A DNA stretch of 64,000 bases from Byssothecium circinans. Its lineage: Eukaryota; Ascomycota; Dothideomycetes; Pleosporales; Massarinaceae. A program made the position numbers and the translations under genes. The notes under the pieces were generated by a model. It made no database searches. It was not told the DNA's origin and saw only the letters and a list, made by a program, of their open reading frames with translations. The DNA lies in the NCBI GenBank assembly GCA_010015675.1, contig ML976980.1, forward strand, positions 693,378 through 757,377. The letters are read 5' to 3'. Shown here one piece after another: positions 56,725-64,000 of the stretch (the stretch's first letter is position 1; every line of letters starts with the position of its first letter).

Positions 56725-58045
56725 ATGCGCAAAACAACACCCAAGGTCCTCATGTATGCATTTTTAATGCCGACCGCCGCCGCCCTCCCGTTGTCAATGC
56801 GCATTTGCATGACTTCTCGGGATAAGATGGCTAGTGTTAAGATAAGCAATAGCCTAAAGATACACAGACAGGTGTTGGCGCTATGTTTTGTTTACATGTT
56901 TCTACTTGCGATGAGGGAAGGTGGGCGCATCCAAGACAATTTGAATCAGTCGCTAATTAAAGAGATAGGTTATGGATATGATCGTATCGGGAAACGGTCC
57001 AAGGCGCGGGTAATGAAGGGGTTGATCCTGGCTCAATTCGTTGTCGGTACCGCATACGTAGTAGCAGTGGGCTTTATCGAGATTGGATTTGGGCTGGAGA
57101 CTGACGCAGAATGCCATGTTGCTATTCGAGTGTGTATTGCGATGTATTTACTCGGTAAATCTTTCTGTAAGATGGCATTTCACCAATCCCATGTCGACTT
57201 GTGCTAATCATGCGTCGCTATCTCTTCTTGCTCGAGCGTGTCCACATCGTTGGTGGGCCTTTTATTGGACGGTTTCGAGATCCCGTATGGATTGTCAGGG
57301 TGATTGTCACTTTGGTCGGCCTCGGTGGGCGAGTGGGGTATGAGTGTATAGCTCCGCGCGCGGAACTCAACCATGAGACGGGCAGGTGCGCTATTGCTAT
57401 CGCCCCAGATGCTGTAATAGGCGTCGTTACGCTCGATACTCTGATGGCCGCGTCGTTGACGGCTATCTTCGTCGGCCTCCTCAGACCTTTTCTCAAGTCC
57501 GCCGCCGTCCAGCCACAGGAGGGCGAGGATAGACGAAGAGCATCAATCATGGCAATCGTCGGCCACAAGGGGAAGAAAGCGGAAGCGTCCGCCAAAGAAC
57601 GTCTCAAGGTGATGATTTGGAGAAATGTCATCGGTCCATCGGTGGTTTTGGCAAACACGCTGATCAACTGAATCGTCTTCCTCGCCTGGAAGGAGGCGAC
57701 AAGAAGCCATGTCTGTATTTTGACATGCTTGACGGATAGTAAGTAACGGCCAGTGTAGCGGCCCGTGACACGAGCATTAACTCAGCCATGGGCACCGTGA
57801 GCCTAGTTTCAGACTTCCCGCGCCAGACCTATGACGATCCGTTTGGTGTTGATGAAAAGAAAGGCGTACACGTCGAGGTGAATGGATGTGGACTGGCGTG
57901 TGCGTGTTTCATCCCACGTGACCTCGGCTCGCTGGGCGTTATCCCGGATGCGGACGATCTCAGCAACGATTGGCCGGCGTCGATTGTCAGCCCACCATCA
58001 CCTCGGGCACAACACGTAAACAAACCAAACTTTAACATGCAGTGA
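56725..58045 (+). pseudogene. Disabled multi-span membrane protein gene
   Basis: Three pieces on one strand together resemble a fungal seven-helix-type integral membrane family of unknown function. Piece one ends in FIEIGFGLETDAECHVAIRV and CIAMYLLGKSF. Piece two runs RYLFLLERVHIV to LTAIFVGLLRPFL and MIWRNVIGPSVVLANTLIN. Piece three, from 57770, continues MGTVSLVSDFP. The first junction has a good GTAAGA donor near 57172 and a GCTAAT branch near 57206 but no AG acceptor before RYLFLLER. A TGA at 57669-57671 then interrupts the frame between ANTLIN and IVFLAWKE. The last intron (GTAAGT near 57741 to TCAG near 57784) looks normal. The family call is by pattern only. Confidence 0.5.
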
Positions 58046-58600
58046 TATCACGCTGCGTCTTCCCTGAATTCCGGCCCGCGCATCCTGAGATTCTTCGATT
58101 CAATTCCTTCTTCGTATGATAATGCCGTCGTCGTCTGCAAGCATACGCGCGCTATGTGCGCGGCCGGGAAGCATGGCAGCACTGCCTCCGTGTCTCAAAG
58201 GCTTGAAAAGAGTCGTCGTAAGGCACCCGGACCTCTTCGGAGTGCGATCCGACGCGAGAATGTATCGGATTGGCTGTGGGGCGCCGCCCAAGACGGCGGG
58301 GGTCTGTCGAAGCCATGCCGTCATTGGTGGGCTGACACTTGGTGCGGAGATGACCAGGTGGAGAGACGGTTGCGTGCATGCTCGTGATGTGGAGAAGCGG
58401 AGTGGATATATGTGGTAGTCGCCCTACCGCTATGACGGCTTCTGTATCACTTCCACTGCCCATCTCACACCACGTCGTCGCCGTATAAAATCGTCTGGAT
58501 CCGGTTGACTCAAACACACATTCACCAATCAAGACTATCGACTCGAATATACTTTGATCGACCGACGACTACCAGCACTCCAATACATCAACAATACACT
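58046..58600 (+). promoter_or_regulatory. Upstream region of the mitochondrial-type gene
   Basis: No gene seen. A TATAAAA box lies at 58484-58490, 111 bp before the ATG at 58601, and a CA-rich leader follows it. Confidence 0.45.
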
Positions 58601-59173
58601 ATGTCATCACGCATTCCATTCATCGCCCGGCGTGTGCTCTCAACATCCGCACGCACCCGCACAGCACTTCCATCCGACTTCGCCACCTCCTCACGGAACA
58701 CCACACCCTTCGTAGCCGCAGCCTCCGCCACAGTCGCCATGACTGCTACCGCCCAATCCGCCACCCCCAGACTTGGCCGGGTAGCAAGATGGTACCTCCC
58801 CGCCATGGCCGCCATTGCTATAGGAATCACGTACCTGCCCGAGAACTTCCTCTACGAGCCCAGTCCACGCACAGTGACCCTAGGTGAAGCCAACCGCCGC
58901 ATCACGTACACTGTTGCCGCGCATCTCAACCAGCACAACACCCGTGCAAATGCTGGTTATGAACCCACGCAAGAAGAGCGCAACCAGATGATGCTGAATT
59001 CGTATGGTGATCGCTCGAGTCTGGAGGATATGGAGAAGGCGATTGCAGGATACGAGGCGAATTTCCAGAGTAAGACGGAGCATGAGAAGAGGGCGGCTTT
59101 AGAGGAGGCGTATGGCGAGCGGTCGAGCTTGAAGCATTTGAGGAAGGCCATGGAGATTTATGAGGTGCAATGA
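58601..59173 (+). CDS. Small mitochondrial-type membrane protein with internal repeat
   Basis: Single exon, 190 residues. The ATG at 58601 follows an ACAATACACT leader and a TATA box. The N-terminus is rich in Arg, Ser and Ala without acidic residues (RRVLSTSARTRTAL), a typical mitochondrial targeting signal. One hydrophobic helix (about 67-84, YLPAMAAIAIGITYLP) follows. The C-terminal third has two copies of a helical unit: SYGDRSSLEDMEKAIAGYEA and AYGERSSLKHLRKAMEIYEV, 37 residues apart. I do not recognise a named family; similar small proteins with a targeting signal, one helix and a soluble tail are common in Dothideomycetes. An inner-membrane location is inferred. Confidence 0.65.
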   Translation: MSSRIPFIARRVLSTSARTRTALPSDFATSSRNTTPFVAAASATVAMTATAQSATPRLGRVARWYLPAMAAIAIGITYLPENFLYEPSPRTVTLGEANRRITYTVAAHLNQHNTRANAGYEPTQEERNQMMLNSYGDRSSLEDMEKAIAGYEANFQSKTEHEKRAALEEAYGERSSLKHLRKAMEIYEVQ

Positions 59174-60185
59174 GGGATTACCGAATTGGAGGAAACGAAA
59201 CTACCGCTCCGAGAGAAGCCGACTGGGCAGGTCTGGGGCAGAGGAGAGTGAGGAGGGTGAAGGAAGCAGGACGAAGGGAAGGAGGATTCACGACATTATT
59301 TCTTTTGTTATCCCCGGGACGAATATTCCCCGACGCTCAGGAAGCGGTACATGCCACGATAAGCAGCCTTATCATTGCAGGCGTTCCGGCAGGGCGGCAT
59401 GGCAGGGCATCGACGGCGTTTCGATGGGGATGGGAGGGATCGGACTTGGAATATGTATCAACAGATCTACGAGATCGGCATTGCAGAATTGAAGCAATTA
59501 CTGTATGTTCTCGTCTTCACGCTCGGAATTGTGCAGATGTGTGCTTTAGCTCGCCACATACGAAACCTTGGGCGCTGACGTAATCAGTCATCTCAACTCA
59601 AACCAAACGCGCATTGTTCATCGCACTTCCTCACTTTCCACCTCATCTACAGCCCTACCGTATATTTGCATACACTTTGCCGCTTTTAAAGCTGTGGATT
59701 ATGTATCCAGGCGCCTGACACGCCCGTATCTAAGAAAAGTTATCAAGGTCAGTAAATACACGACTAAACTCTTCCCCAACGTCGCCTTCTACGCTATTTA
59801 TCTCTTCTCTACCACATCCACAGTCCTACCGTAGTAGATTTGCATACATTTTAGCACTTACAAATCTATAGATTACTTGCCCAGGCGCTTGACACGCCCG
59901 TATCCAAGAGAAGTAAGTGAAGTAAGTAAACCATCTAATTATACGACCAAACCCTTCCCCACGACGCCCTCTAAGCTAGTTATCACTCCTCCACTAATTC
60001 TACAGTCCGGCCCTAGTATATTTGCGTACATTTCACTACCCGCGAAATGGATTACTTATCCGGGCGCTTGACACGCCCGTATACACGAAAACTTATTAAG
60101 GTGTGTAAACAATCCAATTACACAACTAAACTATTCCCCCACCCCATCCCCCAAGGCAAAACGCCCCGAGGCACCCTCGGACAAA
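59174..60185. other. Intergenic with three-unit tandem repeat
   Basis: Besides the tandem repeat listed separately, no gene is seen. A short frame (59375-59578) has one hydrophobic stretch but no other support. Confidence 0.45.
59640..60140 (+). repeat. Three-copy diverged tandem repeat, unit about 174-179 bp
   Basis: A conserved core (GGCGCYTGACACGCCCGTAT) recurs at 59710, 59884 and 60063, 174 and 179 bp apart. Each unit also has TACAG-CC-TA upstream, then ATTTGCATACATTT, then GGATTA, and ACKAC-AAACTCTTCCCC downstream. Indels between units near the SNYTTK-encoding part are 6 nt. Translated in one frame, all three units read DY(V/L)xxRLTRPY...YTTK(L/P)FP, but stops interrupt units 2 and 3. 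It is best described as a tandem repeat that may be the remnant of a repeated coding segment. Confidence 0.8.
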
Positions 60186-60782
60186 CTACCCAACGCCGAC
60201 CCTACTCCTCCCTCCCCCATCCAACTCCGCACGACACATCGGGCACGTAGTCCCCACCAGCTGGAGACTATCCAGCAAGCAACTCCTCCCAAAAACATGC
60301 CCGCACGGCGTCCTCACAGGGTCGTTATCCATCCTGCTCCGATCAAACGGCAGCTCAGCGAAGAACGCGAGCGCCAGGCCGATTTCCGCGGTTTCCGGGG
60401 CGTCGGGCAGGTAGTCGGGGTTGTCTTCGTCGGTGGTGCCGAAGGGCAGCCAGCAGTGCGGACACCGGTTTGCGTCGGCGGGGATATCGTCCACGTCGAC
60501 TTCCGGCAGCGAGTCGACGTAGCGGAGCGGGTCGAATGGCGGACCTGGGCCGGGGTTTTGGGGTTAGCGAAAGGCAGCTGGGGGGGTGTCGGGGTGCGTT
60601 GGGGATGGGGAGGTGGGGAGTGTGGACTACGCCTGGGGAGACTCACGGGTGGGGGCGCTGGTGAGATGGGGCCCGAGGAGATCTGCCCAATCTTCCTCGG
60701 TGATGATGAGGCCGGGAGCAGGTGCTGTGGTGGGCGCGGGCGTGGAGGGCGCGCCGGGGGTGTCTTCGGGGGCGGAGGACAT
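60186..60782 (-). CDS. RING finger protein, probable E3 ubiquitin ligase
   Basis: Two exons on the minus strand, 60647-60782 and 60186-60544, with a 102-nt intron, give 164 residues. The start at 60782 (MSSAPED) heads a Pro/Thr/Ala-rich stretch, then EEDWADLLGPHL. The zinc-binding part is CPHCWLPF, a long acidic loop, TPCGHVFGRSCLLD and CPMCRAEL, a RING-type Cys/His series near the C-terminus. Similar short fungal RING proteins are common and mostly uncharacterised. The intron joins T-R-PPFDPLRYVDSLPEVDVDDIP in frame. Substrate and location are unknown. Confidence 0.75.
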
Positions 60783-62419
60783 GGTGGATTACTGTGCGGA
60801 GGAAGTTAGGATGTGGTTTGTGAGGTTTGGGTAATCCGGATCCAGAGCAGAGCAGAGCTGAGTGGTGTTGGTGGTGTGGTTGGGTATGGCGCTGAGGATT
60901 TGGATTTGGTGTGTGGGCGGATCGAGGGAGATTGGGAAGGTACGCTGCGTTTGCATGTGTGATGTCACCGTCAAAAACTGCTTGAGTGAGCATCGAGAAT
61001 CCTAGGTGAAGGTGCTTTTGCCAGATGCGAATGGCGGCGATATTTCATTCTCTCTGATGTGCTGGACAGTGACCATCCTCCGTGTCTGAAGCTGGGAACG
61101 TATTGCTGGGCTTTTGACACGCGGTTTTACTGCGAATATACTGGCTCACACAGCCTCCTGCTAGACCTGAGGACTTATCGCCCTTGTTGTAGTCCTCCTG
61201 TTCTTTGTGTACTGGAGAACCCGTCGATCCTTGATACGAAGTTTAGGGATTGAGCAATATCGCCTATTATATATCTAAGGAACTTACCCAAATGCACCTA
61301 CAACGTCGAGATATAGATGTTTAGAATGTAGGACGACACAGGGAATTCTTACAAGAGATGCCATCCTTCTATAACATAGCAAGCCTGGCTGAATTTTCAT
61401 GCATTGTAAAAACTAGCCAGCGTATGCATAGGTATGCGTAATCCCTTTAAGCTACGAATATATGAAAATGTTTCTTAATACTGTAGTTTCAGTCATCGAC
61501 GAATCCTTCAGGATGTAGAGAGTTAGAGAACTTTCACACAGAAGATAGGTCCTTAGGCCTAACAGTGCCTTGTATAAATTAAAAAAGTCGTTGTAAAGCC
61601 GCGTGCTGAAAGTCAAGCAAACGTTTCCCAAGTTTGCAAAAGTATAAAATTGTCTATTTGAGTGGATAACAAGACACGCGGACAGGCATAAGTTGGGATC
61701 ACTCCTCGTTTAGAGAGTGTGTCCTCATAATTAGGGGAAGCGACGTACTGTTGGACTTATACGCCGAACAAGAAATGGTATGAACGGGTGGATACATATG
61801 GGGAACCCTTCCTTGTGCTTGACATTTCCATCACATCCCTTGAGAGGCTCATGTAGACGAAGGCTTTGTCAACTCTACAGGATGACAATGATATTAACCA
61901 ACCAACCAATGTGGTCGGTGAAGCATTGCAGGTAAGAGGTGGTGAGTCGCGCTCCCGAATCCTTCAATGTGCAACATATTCCAATCAAAGTTTCCAGAAG
62001 AAGCTTGTCGTTCTGCACTCCATACATCCCTTTCTCCACATTATATGTACATATATCGTTTGGATTCATTCCGTAGAACCTCATATTTCAATTTACACTT
62101 GCATGGGAAAAGCCTTTCAAGACGCAGGAAATTTCATTGCTTTTACTGAGAAGAATGGCTTCCTATGAAAACTTCAAGTCCCAGATCCGACGGTCTGAAA
62201 CTGACCCGGCAAAAAAGCAAATACCTAGGCTGGTGTATCGCATATCAAGAGACCCTCGCAAACACGTACCTAGATTTTTCTCCGTCCTATGCCCAACGCA
62301 TAGTCCATAAGCCAAACCAACCCTTCTTCCCTCCTATCCCCACGAGTTTTCTCCCTGGTATTCCTTGTGAAAACCACAGACCAAGCCTTGCACGCATCGA
62401 CTGATCTGTTCAGTAAGCT
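60783..62419. other. 1.6-kb AT-rich interval, no gene
   Basis: Stops are frequent in all frames and no domain or repeat is recognised. It separates two minus-strand genes. Confidence 0.45.
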
Positions 62420-63420
62420 CTACTTCCCTTTTCCAAAACCTGAGAGATATAAGCCATTCGCGATGAGGTTGGCGTCTTGAGCTTTTTCTTCTTTGCTCAG
62501 AGTTGGCATTAGGCTTGGTCTCGCAAACCATTTCTTGTCCAGTCCCTTCATCCAGACCCTGAGGGTCTCTTTCGCCTCCTCCGTTGCTTCCTTGGGCTTT
62601 GGAATAATGAGGGCCTTCTTAGGCTTGGGTAGTCTATCGGCATTTGTCTCCCACGAAAGCCATGCAGGCAGCTCAAACGGATCTACGTTGGCCGGCGTTG
62701 CAACTCTCTGCAAGCTCTGAAGCAACTTGATCGACGGCGCGGTGACGGTGCGGTAGCTGGCTTGGAGCTGTATAGAAATTCTCTTGTAGGTTGCATCATC
62801 GAGCCTTATATATTTTCCGCTTCGGAAGGCTTGGTCGTCTGAATTTTTCTGATCTTCGTCTGAGGTTTCCAGCGGCACGGTAAAGAAGTCTTCCTTATCA
62901 TCGTCGTTTGAGTGAACCGCTTGCTTTGAAGTCTTCGGACGCTTCGTCTCCCGTCCGTCGCGAGGCGCCATCGACGTTCTCTTTTTTCCAGAGGCTTTCT
63001 TCGGCGGTTCCTTAGGCTCGCCGTTCATCATCCTCCAGATTACTCCAGCCTCGGCCGAGAGTTTGGATAGGCGTGTCGTTGAGAAAAGTGGCGCCAATGT
63101 GTCCTTGTAAGCATCAGTATGCATCTCCAACAACAAGAATTTCATGAAAACAAACCTTATCCACGTCCCCTAGCGTACCGGAGTCTGTGCCCGTACGGCT
63201 CAAGAAGACCTTGCTCCGGCAATGCAAGTCTTTCGCACGCTTGACCAATATCCACGTCATCCAGATCTCTTCGCCGTCTTCCTTGCCCAAGGCCACGAGC
63301 ATTCTCGGGGGGTCCGTGCTGGGCTCGTGTTGCATCTTCACTCGGCCTCTAACTTGCTCGTTTTCCTATAAGAGTTAGAATTTGTCAAAGGGTTCGTTGG
63401 GATATCTTACTTACTGCCAT
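62420..63420 (-). CDS. Hypothetical basic nuclear-type protein
   Basis: Three exons on the minus strand (63415-63420, 63156-63365, 62420-63103) give 299 residues. The first coding exon is just ATG GCA, with GTAAGT after it. The join MA-ENEQVRGRVKM and the second join GDVDK-DTLAPLF both keep frame; the second intron ends in AAG, which is less usual. The protein has a helical N-terminus, basic clusters (KKASGKKRTS, KRPKTSK) that could be nuclear signals, an acidic middle and a conserved-looking C-terminal region with PAWLSWE and ANGLYLSGFGKGK. I recognise no family. Expression is plausible because all junctions are coherent. Confidence 0.6.
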
Positions 63421-64000
63421 TGTTCGAGAGACTCTTCAGTTGGAGCAAGATATCGATTCGTAGTGCAAGAGGTACTTTCCGATCGGATTTGCTGGAAGAT
63501 TGAGAAGAATGAGGGCGTAGTGGCGAGAGCGGGCGAGTGGTCGAGAAGGTTTTATACTGCGAAGTTTGTATCCACGCTAGTGGAAACTAGAGGAGAAGGT
63601 AAGTTGTTGAAGACGCGGCCCAGGTAAAGTCAGACTACGTGAAAGTAAAGGAAATAGGGGAGAGAGAAAAGTTCAGCTTTGGCTTCTGGCGTTGAGGCCC
63701 CTAGATACTGGTGAGAGAAATGAACCAGGGTAATTGTTCTTTGCAGAGCCTCAGCGGAGTTGGCAGTGAGTTTGAGTGGTTTTAGGTGGGGAAATAACGA
63801 AAGAGAATAAATCGAGGGTGGTTGCCGTTTGTAAATTGGTCGGGAGGTGAGATTTGGCCGCAGCAGCAAAAAGAGTGGTGAGTGAGCGAGAGCCCTTCAC
63901 GTCATGATTGTTGTTTGGTTTTCCGACGAGTAGGTGAAGTGAGTTAGGGATGGACATCCTGGGTGAAATGAAGTGCTAACAAGGTTTGCTGAAACATCAG
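63421..64000. other. Right end, no gene
   Basis: Promoter side of the hypothetical gene. Short open frames only; nothing recognised. Confidence 0.4.

Noticed and set aside
58116..58418. 100-codon frame downstream of the disabled membrane-protein gene
   Set aside because: No motif and open in several frames on both strands; judged chance.
59375..59578. 67-codon frame with one hydrophobic helix
   Set aside because: Overlaps other frames, has no promoter or homology pattern, and cannot be separated from chance.

Overview
The window is nuclear DNA of a filamentous ascomycete (Pezizomycotina, most likely a Dothideomycete-type plant- or litter-associated fungus). The signs are short GT-AG introns of about 46-66 nt with CTAAC/CTAAT-like branch sites, fungal-type secreted CAZymes, fungal versions of conserved eukaryotic genes (tafazzin, ALG8, Itc1, Sgf73, NC2-alpha, Med20, NOSIP), and C-to-T/G-to-A decay of duplicated DNA that looks like repeat-induced point mutation (RIP). 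I rebuilt gene models by hand from splice signals and reading frames. All exon joins given here keep frame unless stated.

Layout. 1-2.3 kb holds no gene but contains a decayed duplication. 2.3-4.8 kb is a divergent pair of nuclear RNA-processing-type proteins (NSRP1-like and NFKBIL1-like). 5.9-8.3 kb carries a secreted GH11 xylanase and a small degenerate protein kinase, followed by about 3.4 kb without a gene. 11.7-16.0 kb has NOSIP-like, tafazzin and NC2-alpha. 16.8-24.2 kb is a same-strand run of extracellular-nutrition genes: SGNH hydrolase, GH3 beta-glucosidase and an MFS transporter. 24.2-36 kb is an accessory, decaying segment: a patatin phospholipase with three in-frame TGA codons, an APH-family kinase with a 5' frameshift, a RIP-scarred fragment of MED20, a PD-(D/E)XK-like nuclease-fold protein and an F-box protein. 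The intact MED20 follows at 36.1 kb. 37.9-50.8 kb is a conserved core: a four-RRM RNA-binding protein (Nrd1-like), ALG8, the ISWI-complex subunit ITC1 and the SAGA subunit SGF73. 50.8-64 kb is gene-poor again. It contains an AT-rich RIP-type island with flanking direct repeats, a low-complexity nuclear protein, a disabled membrane-protein gene, a small mitochondrial-type protein, a three-unit tandem repeat, a RING protein and a lineage-restricted hypothetical.

Functionally, the xylanase, SGNH hydrolase, beta-glucosidase and transporter could serve plant polysaccharide use, although shared regulation is not shown. The core genes serve transcription and chromatin (NC2-alpha, MED20, ITC1, SGF73), RNA metabolism, N-glycosylation (ALG8) and cardiolipin remodelling (tafazzin). 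The most interesting material is the 26-36 kb decay zone, where a mutated MED20 fragment and the live MED20 flank two accessory genes, and the 59.6-60.1 kb tandem repeat. No convincing new defence or biosynthetic system, CRISPR array, tRNA or rRNA was seen.
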